Positions 24,201 to 35,839 of a stretch of DNA of 64,000 nt are shown piece by piece. The DNA is from Anoplopoma fimbria (Eukaryota; Chordata; Actinopteri; Perciformes; Anoplopomatidae), in contig NC_072465.1 in NCBI RefSeq assembly GCF_027596085.1, positions 12,948,857-13,012,856 of the forward strand, read 5' to 3'. The position numbers were made by a program, and so were the translations under genes. The stretch's first letter is position 1; each line of letters opens with the position of its first letter. The notes beneath the pieces were generated by a model. It had not been told where the DNA came from. It worked only from the letters and a program-made list of their open reading frames with translations, and searched no databases.

Positions 24201-25930
24201 TCGCGATATTTGCTTTAAATCGCGGGTTTGAGGATTATACCATGGAGCAAACCTCCTTTCTTTTATTAGCTTCTTTTTTAGAGGAGCTATAGAGTCTAGT
24301 GTCATTCGCAGTGAGCATGCAGCACTATCAACAAGATGGTAAATCGGAGACGGACTAAAGCTAGCGTAGGAGTCCTGTGTTATATTGAGCAATGGTACTG
24401 AATAAAACCCTGAAGAAAGCGCTTCTTTAAATTTAGCTACAGCATTATCAGATAGACATCTAGTGTAGAAACTTTTGCCTAATGGCGTACACTCTGGTAG
24501 AAAAAATTCAAAGGTTATTAGATAATGGTCCGATAAAAGAGAGTTCTGTTGAGAGACAATTACATTTTCTATTTCAATACCATATACCAGAACAAGGTCG
24601 AGGGTATGGTTAAAACAGTGAGTCGGTTTATGTACACACTGACAGAAGCCAATAGAATCTAATAATGAACTAAACGCAGTACTAAGGCTATCATTATACA
24701 CATCCACATGAATATTAAAATCCCCTACAATAATAACTTTATCTGTCTTAAGGACTAAGCTAGATAAAAACTCTGAGAATTCAGATAGGAATTCAGAATA
24801 CGCACCTGGTGCACGATACACTATAACAAATAAAATTGACTTTAATGCTTTCCCGCTCGGGTTTGAAAGACTAAGAACAAGGCTTTCAAATGAGTTGTAA
24901 TTTAATTTAGGTTTAGGGTTTATTAATAGGCTTGAGTCAAAGATAGCTGCTACTCCACCTCCTCGGCCTGTGCCTCGAGGAATATGAGTATTAATATAAC
25001 TTGGAGGAGTTGATTCATTAAGGCTAACGTACTCTTCATGACACAGCCAGGTTTCAGTAAGACAAAATAAATCAATATGATTATCTGATATTAAATCATT
25101 TACAAGTACACCCTTAGATGACAGAGATCTAATATTTAAGAGTCCACATTTAACTGTCCTGTTTTGATGCACTGTTGCATTGGTTGCCTTAACTTTTATT
25201 AAGTTATTTTGTATAACTCCTCTTCTGTTGACTTTAAATAATTGAAGTGGCCGTGGGGCAGACACAGTCTCTATTGGGTTTTGGGTGGGTAAATGGGTGG
25301 GTAACTGCTCCAAAGGAAGCGCAGAGAAGTGTGAAAGACTGCGACTCTGCTTCTGCTTCCTGGTCTGAACTCTGGGTCATGGATTAGGTCCACTAATGAA
25401 CTGGGTCAGATTTCTAGAGATGAGATCCGCTCCATCCAAAGTAGGATGAATGCCGTCTCTCCTAATCAGACCAGGTTTTCCCCAGAAAGTATGCCAATTG
25501 TCTACGAAGCCCACATTGTTTGCAAGACACCACCTCGACAGCCAGCGGCGGAATGATGACATGCGGCTATACATCTCATCATTGACCAGATTAGGGAGAG
25601 GGCCAGAGAATACTACGGAGTCCGACATTGTCTTTGCGTACAAACACACCGATTCCACGTTCAATTTAGTGACCTCCGAGCGACGTAATCGGGTGTCATT
25701 ACCGCCGACGTGAATAACAATCGTACTGTATTTACGTTTAGCCTTAGCCAGCAGTTTTAAATGGGATTCTATGTCGCCCGCTCTGGCCCCGGGGATGCAG
25801 TTAACTATGGCCCCTGTCTTCGCTAACTTCACGTTTCTCAGAATGGAGCTGCCGATCACCAGAGTTGGTTTCTCAGCGGGTGTGTCGCTGAGCGGGGAAA
25901 ACCGCATTTCAATCAGAGGAACCCCATTTT
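21270..25930 (-). mobile_element. L2-like LINE, copy B, most complete copy
   Basis: This minus-strand LINE starts with its tail (ATTCAATTCAATTCAATTC on the + strand) at 21270. It carries the same 3' UTR, ORF2 and ORF1 as copy A, with only scattered differences. It keeps most of the ORF1 esterase domain and an unbroken 900-codon stretch of ORF2. Its flanks differ from those of copy A, so the two are separate insertions and not one duplicated block. The 5' edge near 25930 abuts a SINE-like repeat, where the similarity to that repeat's internal part begins abruptly. Confidence 0.88.
22292..25313 (-). pseudogene. LINE ORF2, nearly intact, late frameshift
   Basis: From Met at 25313 the frame is open for 925 codons. 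It has the endonuclease ([32 protein letters not shown]) in about the first 260 residues and the reverse transcriptase in about residues 510-800 ([54 protein letters not shown]). Unlike copy A it has no insertion between the domains. One base is missing from the run near 22561-22567 (AGAATTTAAATTC against AGAATTTTAAATTC in copy C). This shifts the frame about 90 codons before the family stop at 22292-22294. The catalytic motifs look intact, so a truncated but possibly partly active protein cannot be excluded from sequence alone. Confidence 0.87.
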
Positions 25931-26003
25931 GCTCCCAAAGGCTGTGTGAAAATGTTGGTGTGAATGGATTAGTTAGTCCTAAAGGGCAGGTGGCACCTGT
26001 CAT
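25377..26003 (-). CDS. LINE ORF1 with SGNH-esterase-like domain, chimeric N-terminus
   Basis: The 208-codon frame carries the blocks of an SGNH/GDSL hydrolase: VIGSSILRN (block I, candidate catalytic Ser 53), PGARAGDI (block II), HVGGNDTR (block III, Gly and Asn) and RDGIHPT (block V, Asp 183 and His 186). Esterase-like ORF1 proteins of this kind are known in CR1 and L2 LINEs, where they are thought to bind RNA or lipid. The natural ORF1 is longer at its N-terminus. Here the first roughly 25 residues (25931-26003) are read from the neighbouring SINE-like repeat and are not part of the LINE. So this is a 5'-truncated ORF1 joined by chance to upstream sequence. The stop is 64 bases before the ORF2 start codon. 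Confidence 0.75.
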   Translation of the reverse strand: MTGATCPLGLTNPFTPTFSHSLWEQNGVPLIEMRFSPLSDTPAEKPTLVIGSSILRNVKLAKTGAIVNCIPGARAGDIESHLKLLAKAKRKYSTIVIHVGGNDTRLRRSEVTKLNVESVCLYAKTMSDSVVFSGPLPNLVNDEMYSRMSSFRRWLSRWCLANNVGFVDNWHTFWGKPGLIRRDGIHPTLDGADLISRNLTQFISGPNP

Positions 26004-26127
26004 TCACGGGTTAGGGTTAGGGTTAGGGTTCAGTGTATGAATAACGTGATTGACATGTTGTGTTAAAGCACTTTGAGGGGTTGGAAGATTAGAAAGGTAC
26101 TATACAAGTAAAAGTCCATTTACAATT
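25929..26127 (+). repeat. Partial SINE-like teleost repeat
   Basis: It aligns with the 3' two thirds of the repeat at 30661-30974: GCTCCC-AAGGCTGTG, GTTAGTTAGTCCTAA, GGGCAGGTGGCACCT, AAAGCACTTTGAGGGG, and AAAAGTCCATTTAC near the end (separate motifs). The tRNA-like head is missing. It contains a short telomere-like tract at 26008-26030. Confidence 0.7.
26008..26030 (+). repeat. Short telomere-like tract
   Basis: Four consecutive GGGTT(A) units, i.e. the vertebrate TTAGGG telomere motif, sit inside the SINE-like repeat. The related copy at 30661-30974 lacks them at the matching place. Confidence 0.8.
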
Positions 26128-27995
26128 TAGGTGGCGTTAACAGGTTATCTCATTGGTTTAATTTCTCAGTTAAGCAAACAGAATATATGTTAGCCTTTCA
26201 AATAGAATGTTGTAAGTAGGCTTCAATTATCAAAACAATACAAACATTCAGGCTTCCTCAAGTGGCTGAAAGGTGTACTGCAGATATAAATATTAAATTA
26301 AAAACGATGTAAAACGTAAATGTATTTGGCCATCCAAATAAAATCTCCTACGGCCTACCTCTAAATAGACTCTGCCTTTTATGACCATAATAAGCTTGTT
26401 TTGGTTTACTAGCATAATGTGAGTAATCAGTACTGCCATAAAAGATTATAAAATCATATATGCATAATTTATGTAATTTATGTAATTTCATAAATGACAT
26501 CAACAATTACATATTCTGTGTTTGAAGGCTTTTTTCTCCCTCCCTAAACATGTACTTCCTGTTCTCTGGTTTGTCTAGCTACAACACCAAATATATGAGG
26601 TGTGGAGTTTGAAAAATCTCTAGAGATATTTGTGTTCAGCTTCTCATTGACTCTAGCCCCACAGCAGCAGCTGTTACTTGTTTACCTGGAGATATTCCGA
26701 TCTGACAGGCCAAGGTCAAATGGCATAAGATGGTCTAAGGTGAGTTTATTTTACACCAACACAGCCAAACATTACACAACTGTGTTTTCTTCATACACAC
26801 TGTCAGGAGACATTTGCATATTTTTCAATTTCTCAGGAGGAGAGGAAGAGTTTTTGGCACATCAGATGCTGTCATGGCGCTCTGATCAAAACCCCACCTG
26901 CTCAGACGTCAGTCATTTAGAAGTGGCTCTGCTCTCCTGGTGGAGATCATTAGAGATAAAGAAGGTACACAATCAGGCAACAGCAACTCAGACTCTGAAA
27001 TACATCCACACTTGTCTTGCTTGGGGAAAAAACACTTCTGTTCAGACATCTGGTGTTTATAACATGTTGCCATCATGACAGTTATTCAAGCATGTCAATG
27101 CAGAAATGAAAATCAAGCCCACATGTCAATCTTTATAGCAACTCTTTGAGCTTAATGTCTGGCAAACTTGGCTTATTTTGGTCTTTTAGAGGTCCATTTG
27201 TGTTCATTCTCATCAGTGATTGGCCTGCATGGCAAAGCAGTTAGGTTGTTAGTTTCAGATGAATAAAATACAGGAGGTGTCTCGGCTACCAGGACAACAA
27301 GCAAAGGAGCTTCAATAACATAAAAGTGGTGCCTATACTTATTCTCTGAGAAAATATGTCCAAGAAAATGCTGTGAACACACTGGTGACATACAGATATA
27401 CTTTAGTTTCTGCTATATCAGCTATCATTGAAATATGTAAAAGAGATACGCCCTCCTATTTGAAGACTTAGAAAACAGAAAGAACATGAATGTACTTCAG
27501 ATATAACCTAAGTTAGACTAAAATAAAGACAGTTATGCATCACAAAAAAGGAATAATTCAGTTCAGGCTGTTCTCACAGCGTTCACTGCTATACCTATGA
27601 AACTAAATGAGCCATAATTTGTAGGTATCCCACAAAATATTTTTCTATGTTATCCATGTCATCATGAACGAGTATAAAGTATAAAGACCCCTGACACAGG
27701 TCTAGGGAAGAATGGTGGATAGGTCCAACAAACACAGATCTGTCACCCAGGCACCGCTGTTCTTTCCCCATGTGAAGCAAGAAATCAACGTTGATTTGTC
27801 AATTTACTTGCGTACTTCAGTAACAGCCCTCATTTTAACCCAAAAGACCATCTTCCCCTAAAGTGTGTGTTGCCTAAACCTAATTAAAGGAATTTTGGTG
27901 CAGAAACTTAACTAAGTACCTTCCTGTGAAGACAGAAATTTATTTTGAAAAGACCATATAAATAAATAAATAAACACGGGTTGCTGGACTGGAGC
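26128..27995. other. Anonymous DNA with one longer open frame
   Basis: A 158-codon open frame lies at 26602-27078 on the + strand. Inside it, 26666-26740 (after CTAGCCCCACAG, before AAG/GTGAGT) and 26839-26964 (after TTTCTCAG, before AAG/GTACAC) have plausible splice borders. No known domain is visible and the frame choice for the second piece is unclear, so I do not call a gene. The rest is featureless. Confidence 0.35.
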
Positions 27996-27999
27996 AAAA

Positions 28000-28068
28000 G
28001 AGGGAGGGATCCCTTTCTCAGGGTGGCCAGAAGTGCAATAGATGTTATGTTTACGGAATGAACAACAC
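28000..28068 (-). repeat. Diverged L2 3'-end fragment
   Basis: GAGGGAGGGATCCCTTTCTC, GTGCAATAGATGTTATG and ACGGAATGAACAAC match the 3' UTR portion found at 6492-6555 of copy A, with substitutions. It has the same orientation as the larger L2 copies and is clearly older than they are. Confidence 0.65.
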
Positions 28069-30223
28069 TAAAGCAACTAGAAGCCTATAATTTACTGTAA
28101 ACTTACAGTCAAGTATTTCACAGTTGTTTACCTTATTTTCTAATTCTATAACACACAGTTTAATGATTCCTGGTTTATTCTAACATGAGCTTGATATTTC
28201 AGAAAACTCAGCCAAAGGCTAGAGCAACTGAAAGTAGCAATCTACATAAGAAATGTTACCAAAAGCTCATGAGTCTGTTGTAGATTACAATTACATGAGT
28301 GGAATAAAAATAAAACAGCAGCAGCAGTTTGTTTTAAAAGTAATCATCCCAATGTGAATAACAGTATAAAGGTTAAAGGTATACTAAACTATCATCAAAG
28401 ATCATCAAAGTGGGGATGCACTTCAGAACATACATTGCATTTTCTCAGCTCAATGTGCAAATTAAAAACACAAATAAAACGAAAATTAAAAACACATGAC
28501 TTAAACATGTATCCTGTTTCAGGATTTCTTCGATTATCTAGGCATTTAAGACACAGACCTTAATTGCAATAAAATTTGTGCAATTTAGGAACTTTGTTGA
28601 GAGTCCTCTCTTCTATCCTCAATCGTAATGAAGGATGGGATTATAGGAAGTCTGTTTTCAGCACAACTTCTAGAACTCAATTTTGACAAAAAATACTTAC
28701 TTTAAGCTTCCTTGTTTTGAATTAAACTTCCTCTTTGTATCTCTCCACCTACAGTAACTGACTGGGAAAACACAAAAGTAGCAGTTAGGGCTTTTGAGGT
28801 GAAGGAATTTCTCCTGTGGTGATAATGATAATGATGCTGGCTCAACTGTGTGAAATGCAATAATATGGCCTTTTTGGTAGGGCAAATTATCTAATTTATC
28901 CTGATTGTAGTGCTATATAATTTAGCTTTATTGTTAGGCTATTTTAAGTATATCTTTTATTTTTATTATTATTATCATCATTATTATTATAATGATGATA
29001 AATGTTGCTTTTTTAAGTGTTTCTTTTTAGGTGAGAGCTTTGGTTGTGTCTTGTTGCTATAGTACAGAATATCCACAGAAGTAAAAAAGTGTACTCAAGT
29101 GTGTCACTGAATGAAGGGAAGGCTGAAGCACAAAAGGAAAGATTACTGACCCGCTGTTGTAGTTATTTCTCTTCCATTGTTGTTATTGATCAGCACTTGT
29201 AGCCTATATTCAAGTTGTGACAGTTGGTCTTCATGGTATTTGTCCCGGCCCTCCTCCCGTGGGTTGGACGGCTGGGTAAAAAGGGACAGTGATGAGCGCA
29301 GCGTTTTACCAAAGGTTGAACATGTTTCGCCTCTTAGTGAGCAGGAAAAAGAATAAACACATGCAGGGTTCAGGAAAGATTGAACCTTCAGCGCCTCATC
29401 ACCCTGAAGGTGTTTGTAGCATTGTGTAAATACATAACGCTCCCATTCCGAAGATTGCTATCAGAAATTTTCTAGGGCACTTTGACTTTGGACGTTTCTC
29501 TTCTGATGAGACCTAGCTTTTGGAGTTGAGCATGTTAATCAGTTTTACAGGCATTTCAGAAATGTTTGTTAAAAAATACTTGTTGAGTGTAAAAAGTTAA
29601 CTTTAAAGATGTGTGCTTTAAGTTGAAAGAGCAATGTGAAACTTTAAGTCACTGTGATTACAAAGATTAATTCTCTTGTGGAGGCAATAGGCAGAGTTTT
29701 GAGAGTTATAAAAACCACAATAGTTGTTATATTCATGAAGGCTGGAACAGGCGAGCTTCTCAGAGAGAGAGGACAACATGCACGCCCACACAGCCTTAAG
29801 TAGTGCTTCAGTATGTATAAGCACTGTCTCTAAAACATTTGATGTTGTTATGCAAATTTGAAGTGCAATAGGCTAACATAGATTTCAGAAAAACATTGTG
29901 CCCTTATATTTAGCTTCCTCAGCAAAACAGTCAAGGGTGAAGTCAGAAGGGATTAGATGCAGTGATGCAAAAGGCAGCCTGTTACTGTGTGACTGTATTT
30001 ATGTGTGCATTATACATCATTTTGTTTAATTTACAGCAATGATATATTATGATTGTATCTCATGTTGCTTTTTCTTTTGCAAGAAAAAAATAAAATGAAG
30101 TAAAACATGTGGTGGAGGAGAATAATAAATGGAAATACTTGCATACTGTACTTATCCTGAGCTGTTAGCCAGTTTATTGGGAAAACCCTACTACCCTTCT
30201 GAAGGGCTTTAGACAGCTAAAAA
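28069..30223. other. Anonymous DNA, no gene seen
   Basis: Short open frames only (up to 69 codons). A small (ATT/ATC)n run occurs near 28950-29000. Nothing else was recognised. Confidence 0.4.
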
Positions 30224-30548
30224 TTAAGCCCTGGCTGGAGCCGATCCCAGCTGTCATTGGGTGAAGGCAGGGTTCACCCTGGACAGGTAACCAGACTATC
30301 ACAGGGCTGACATATATAGACACAGACAACCATTCACACTCACATCCACACCTACGGGCAATTTAAAGTCTTCAATTAACCTAAGCTGCATGTCTTTGGA
30401 CTGTGGGAAGAAGCCGGAGAACCCAGAGAGAACCCACGCTGACACGGGAGAACATGCAAACTCCACACTGAAGGCCGTCTAGCCCGGGAATTGAACCCGG
30501 GCCCCTCTTGCTTTGAGGCGACAGTGCTATCCACCACACCACCGTGAC
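30224..30548 (-). repeat. tRNA-headed SINE-like teleost repeat
   Basis: On the minus strand the element starts with a tRNA-like head: A-box TGGTGTGGTGG at 30531-30541 and B-box GGTTCAATTCC at 30487-30497, separated as in RNA polymerase III internal promoters. The body then has GTTTGCATGTTCTCCC, CAAAGACATGCAG and GGGATCGGCTCCAGC (separate motifs), which are typical of a very abundant fish repeat. A second, shorter copy lies at 44344-44525 on the + strand. It is not a functional tRNA gene because the cloverleaf does not close. Confidence 0.75.
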
Positions 30549-30660
30549 TGAAATTACTTATTCTAATTAATAATACATTTGGTGTTGTATTAGAAAAATT
30601 TGCTAATCAATCCAAAAACATACTTTTTTAATATTATTGTAAGATAAATATGATCAGTCA

Positions 30661-30974
30661 TTGTATCTGTGTTGTCCTTCAAGTAGGGGATCGGTGGTTC
30701 TATCCCTGGCTCCTCAAGTCCATATTGATGTGTCCTTAACCCTAAATTGCTCCCGAAGGCTGTGCCTAATTTTTGTAAATGTTGGTGTAAAAGGGTTAGT
30801 TAGTCCTAATGGGCAGGTGGCACCTTGCATGGTAGCCCATACCATCAATGTATGAATGGGTGTGAATGGGTGAAAGATGACATGTAGTGTTAAAGCGCTT
30901 TAAGTGGTAGGAAGACTAGAGATACACTATACTCTCTATTTATTTCTAAGTAAAAGTATATTTACCATTTACCA
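30661..30974 (+). repeat. SINE-like teleost repeat with B-box
   Basis: Near its left end it has GGTTCTATCCC (30696-30706), which fits a Pol III B-box. The body then has GTCCTTAACCCTAAATTGC, GTTAGTTAGTCCTAATGGGC, GGTGTGAATGGGTGAAAG, TTAAAGCGCTTTAAGTGG and a CCATTTACCAT end (separate motifs). Related copies are at 25929-26127 and, inverted, at 52309-52571. Confidence 0.7.
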
Positions 30975-33195
30975 TGACAAACATGAGAATTGGTTATTGT
31001 TATCAACCCTGAAATTCTATATCGGTTTACATTTAATAATTTCACACTCTAGTTTTATGGGTGCTCTCTCTCTTTCACGCTCAGTCTTTCTTTCTTTTAA
31101 ATTAAACTTTGATTTATTGCCATGACCATACAAAGTACACAATTATCGGAGCTGTCATGATCTAGGGGTTTTGTAGTCTGTCTAATGGTTTATTTTGAAA
31201 GTCCTCTCTTGTGTTATGTTTCGCATTTATTTCCTTCTTTTGTGTGTTTTGCTGCTGTTTTGAATGTGTGCCCATCCCTGATTAATATCATATGTCCCTT
31301 ATTTTCACCCTCCTTTCTTGATGTATTCAGACACAAAATGACTCTTTTACGTATGCCCATTTCTTCAGCTTATCTGATTCTGATTCTGTTTTTTTTTTTG
31401 TTTGACCTGACAGACTTGATTTATGCCTATTCCATGCCTGGTTACTTTTTGACTGCTTCTCTGGTTTGCTGACTCTGTTGCCTGGAGTTGTTGGCATTGT
31501 GTTATCCAACAGCTGCACCAGTACGAGATTCACTTTAATGGATCAGTTATTTCTTATAACCATGGCTGGCAATAAGGTCTGGATTTTTCTGCATGGATAC
31601 TCACCACCAAATTAATATTCTATAATTGTGCCGTTAACAGACAGCTGTCAGAGATAGATGTTGTATGTCTACGACAACACCTGGTCCGCCTCATCAGCGA
31701 AATTGACGGACAGAGGGAATTCAAGGTGACAGAAAGTTGGCATCCTCAAGTTAGAATGAAGTAGTAAGACTTTATCTACAGTAGATATAATTACAATTAT
31801 CACCTTTATTGGTCATGTTCATACAAAAAAATATATAAATATTTTTAATATATATACATTAAGTTTTCTTTCTGCATTTAACCCATCCCTGAGGAGCAGT
31901 GGGCTGCTAAGAAGCACCCGGGAGGACATAGGGAGAATTTCAAATTGTTTGCATTGGTGTGGACACAGCCTTGATCCTAAGCAACAACTGCTGTGGCATC
32001 TCTTCTTAGCCAGGGTGAAGGAGGGTTAAAGGATGAAAATAACAACATGACTAATGGTGTCATGCTAAGTAATTAGCTTTCCGTGTGTCAGGAATGGAAT
32101 TTGGGATATACCATATTTTCTACCGTTCCTCCAAGACTCCTTGCCCCTGTCAACTCAGGAAACAACACACCCCAGAAGTCCTTCTCTTGGACCAACATGC
32201 TGGGACAAAGTAACACTATATGATACAGATTTACGGTATACGGTATATGATACAATAATACTTTATAGACTTTGATTAGAAATCAGAAAAGTGTAAATTC
32301 TCCGGACAGTAGTCTTTCAGGACTTTAATAATTAATTTAAGAAAAAATAGTTAAGGATGCTAAATCTCGTAATACCACATGTTTTAAGGTTGTATAAGAC
32401 TCTTTAAAATCCACGGCTATTTAATGTGAAAAAATGCTTTCTAAAGTTTGTTTTAAGCTAAAATGAGGCCTTTGTATTCAGAGTTAGAAAGAAAGAAAGG
32501 GTCACTTGTTCTCTGAACAAACGTGTTTGACTGACTAAGATATCTCCATCACTTTTGATCTCCAAGTTTGCACACAATGTAAAAGTAAATTTATGGGTGA
32601 AATTTGTGGGTCAGATTCAACATAAAACAAGATAATTTTAACTAATTCTAAATAGTCTCTAAAACTAAAGCCTAGCCTTTACTAACAACAACTTATTCTG
32701 GTCAATTCACTGCAACTTTAAATTAAGCAAATGTTACTGGTTATTTCAATTTGCAGCCGCTGTCTTTGAGATTCATTAAACACCTATCAACTTTCAAAAC
32801 GTTCAGTCGGTTTATGTTAGGAAAGACGAAAATTTCACCATTAACTGGAAACATTTTTACCTTCTATAAAGTTACAAAGCTTTGCCATCAAAGAAGAGGG
32901 AGCCGCTGCCACAGATTATTTTGAAAAGCAACCATTACATCAATGCTGGCAGGAGAACTGTATGCTGCTTAATATAGATTATTAGTAGAAGGTGATCAGA
33001 TGAAAGTGGTCAGAAACAGTTAGAGAAAGATTGATTCTAGGAAAGACATATGGCATAACTGGATGCCTTACTTTGAGAATGTAGTAAATTCCAAAGAAAA
33101 GGCCTACAAAGTCCAAAATCTTCAAAACCGTATTATCATTTCCCACGAAACAGTACAACAAAAATGTGCATTGAATGTTACAGTATATGCACATG
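30975..33195. other. Anonymous DNA, no gene seen
   Basis: Open frames of up to 95 codons (31185-31472) are low-complexity and motif-free. The stretch near 31370-31390 (CTGATTCTGATTCTG) resembles a retroposon tail. No other structure was recognised. Confidence 0.4.
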
Positions 33196-34834
33196 TACAG
33201 CGGGTAAAATAAGTATTGAACACGTCATCATTTTTCTGAGTAAATATATTTCTAAAGGTGCTATTGACATGACATGTTCACCAGATGTTGGTAATCACCC
33301 AAGTAATCCATACATACAAAGAAAACCAAGAAAATTCAGAAATTAAGTTATGTGTAATAAAATGGAATGACACAGGGAAAAAGTATTGAACACATGAAGA
33401 AAGGGAGGTGCAAAAAGGCATGGAAAGCCAAGACACCAGCTGAAATCTATCAGTAATTAGAAAGCAATCCTGCCCCTTGTCAGTGCAAATTAATATCAGC
33501 TGGTTCAGTCCCAACTGATGGCCTATAAAAAGGTGTCTCATTACCAAGGTGTCACACAAGAAACATCTCATGATTGGTAAAAGCAAAGAGCTCTCTCAAG
33601 ACCTTTGCAACCTTATTGTTGCAAAACATACTGATGGCATTGGTTACAGAAGGATTTCTAAACTTCTGAATGTTCCAGTGAGCACTGTTGCGGCCATAAT
33701 CCGGAAGTGGAAAGAACATCATTTCACTATAAACCGGCCACGACCAGGTGCTCCTAGCAAGATTTCTGACAGATGAGTGAAAATCATTATCAGAAGAGTT
33801 GTCCAAGAGCCAAGGACCACTCTTGGAGAGCTTCAGAAAGACCTGGAATTAGCAGGTGCAATTGTTTCAAAGAAAACAATAAGTAATGCACTCAACTGCC
33901 GTGGCCTGTATGCACGCTCACCACGCAAGACTCCATTGCTGAAGAAAAAGCATGTTGAAGGTCATTTAAAGTTTGCTGCACAACATTTAGACAAGCCTGT
34001 GAAATACTGAGAGAATATAGTCTGGTCAGATGGGACCGAAATTGAACTCTTTGAATGCCATAATACACACCATGTTTGGAGGTCAAATGGCACTGCACAT
34101 CACCCCAAAAACACCATACCAACAGTGAAGTTTGGAGGTGGGAACATCATGGTGTGGGGCTGTTTTTCAGCATACGGCACTGGCAAACTTCATATAATTG
34201 AAGGAAAGATAAATGGAAAAATGTACCTAGACATTCTTGATAAAAATCTGCTGCCATCTACCAGGATGATGAAGATGAAACGAGGGTGGACATTTCAGCA
34301 AAACAATGATCCCAAACACACAGCCAAGGAAACTCAATTGGTTTCAGAGAAAGAAAATAAAGCTGCTAGAATGGCCCAGCCAATCACCTGACTTGAATCC
34401 AATAGAAAATCTATGGAAAGAACTTAAGATCAGAGTTCATAGAAGAGGCCCACGGAACCTTCAAGATTTGAAGACTGTTTGTGTGGAAGAATGGGCCAAA
34501 ATCACACCTGAGCAATGCATGCGACCAGTTTCTCCATACAGGAGGCATCTTGAAGCTGTCATTACCAACAAAGGCTTATGTACGAAGTATTAAATAAATT
34601 TCAGTAAGCGTGTTCAATACTTTTTCCCTGTGTCATTCCATTTTATTACAAATAACTTAATTTCTGAACTTATTTGTTTTGTTTTGTTTGTATGTATGGA
34701 TTACTTGGGTTGTTACCGACAGCTGGTGAAAAATTCATGTCAATAGCACCTTTAGAAATATATGTAATACTACCACTACTATATTTACTACGAGAAAAAT
34801 GGTGACGTGTTCAATACTTATTTTACCCGCTGTA
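33196..34834 (+). mobile_element. Tc1/mariner transposon with both ends, inactive
   Basis: The element (33198-34832, 1635 bp) starts CAGCGGGTAAAATAAGTATT and ends with its reverse complement. It is flanked on both sides by TA, the Tc1/mariner target duplication. The terminal inverted repeats are about 200 bp and each holds two copies of the AGTATTGAACAC motif (33211 and 33381 on the left; 34610-34622 and 34805-34819, inverted, on the right). This is the IR/DR arrangement known from fish Tc1 elements such as Sleeping Beauty. The right repeat is more diverged than the left. One degraded transposase gene lies between them. Confidence 0.92.
33570..34593 (+). pseudogene. Tc1-type transposase, broken
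   Basis: A functional protein would cut and paste the element at TA sites. The start is the ATG at 33570. The N-terminal helix-turn-helix region reads GIGYRRISKLLNVPVSTVA, followed by a basic NRPRPGAPSK linker. The catalytic domain has [11 protein letters not shown] (first Asp, 34029-34031) and [11 protein letters not shown] (Glu). At the second catalytic position the codon at 34302-34304 encodes Asn ([10 protein letters not shown]), where the family has Asp. There are in-frame stops at 33774-33776 and 34008-34010, and a frameshift near 34330-34345. The reading frame after the shift ends at 34593. The gene is dead as read. Confidence 0.9.
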
Positions 34835-35839
34835 TATATACGTACATATATACATGAATGATATACATGCTAACAACATATTTTGACACATGTATACAAT
34901 GTATTTATAATTATGAAAAATCTATACAAACGAGTTCTCACTATTTGTACATTCTTATGAAGAAAGATCTCTCATCCACGGCACCACCGAAATAGTAAGT
35001 GCTGCTGCAACAGAAACAGCCCCAAACGTTAGAAGATCTTAATAGAAATTGGAGGTTTACTGTGTGCTTGAAACAATTGTCTTCTCAATTAAAACTTTTA
35101 GACAAAGGGTTCAAAATCATTCTAAAATACTAGTTTTGCTTGATCTAGATAATTAAATGATGCAAGAAGTTGCCTTTTAAAGTAGATCAAGCAGGTTCTT
35201 TTTATCAGCGCAGTCTAATAAAGTAAGTGTCATTAGGAATCTCAATGACTAAACCCTTGTTAAGTTTGATGACCCCTGACCAGTTGTGTAGGGCCACTCA
35301 GAGGATGTACTTTTCAAAGAAAAATACAACCTTTACTTTACAAAGTATCATGTGTTAGGTGCAATTGAATTTGGAGCCTCTATGAGCTACTAGCAATGTT
35401 TTAGACATTTGTTCTTGATATATAATTAAGTTTTCAGAAATATTAGAAGAAAGTTAGCTACACAGCAGTTATAGACGTGTTAGAATCTGATGAATATGTG
35501 TATATTTCCATGTTTTGCTTTTTGTTGCAGTTCTTTTTTATTGTTACAAAGGGCAGTACAAAAAAACAGGGACACAATACATATTATGTGAACAATACAA
35601 GACAAAGACAAAACACTAGAGAAAAAACAGAGCATAACTCAAAATGAACAACCAAAGAAAAATATTTAACAAGTTCTTGTTATAATAAATATTCAAATTC
35701 TGAGGGTGCTTACATAGGAGACATCTGTGTATGTTTATGGGTTTGTGTATTTTTGAAACCGATAGAAAGGAGGGGGAAGTATAGAACTAATCAAAAAAAA
35801 AAATTAGAGTAACACTGGACTTAAAATGATCAAATATAA
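34835..35839. other. Anonymous DNA, no gene seen
   Basis: No gene, RNA or element end was recognised. The stretch near 35530-35720 is A-rich and may be an old repeat. Confidence 0.4.

Noticed and set aside
6303..25930. Segmental duplication explaining L2 copies A and B
   Set aside because: Similarity stops at the element ends and flanks differ, so they are independent insertions.
30487..30541. tRNA gene on the minus strand
   Set aside because: A- and B-box-like motifs are present, but no cloverleaf closes and the sequence continues into a SINE-like body.
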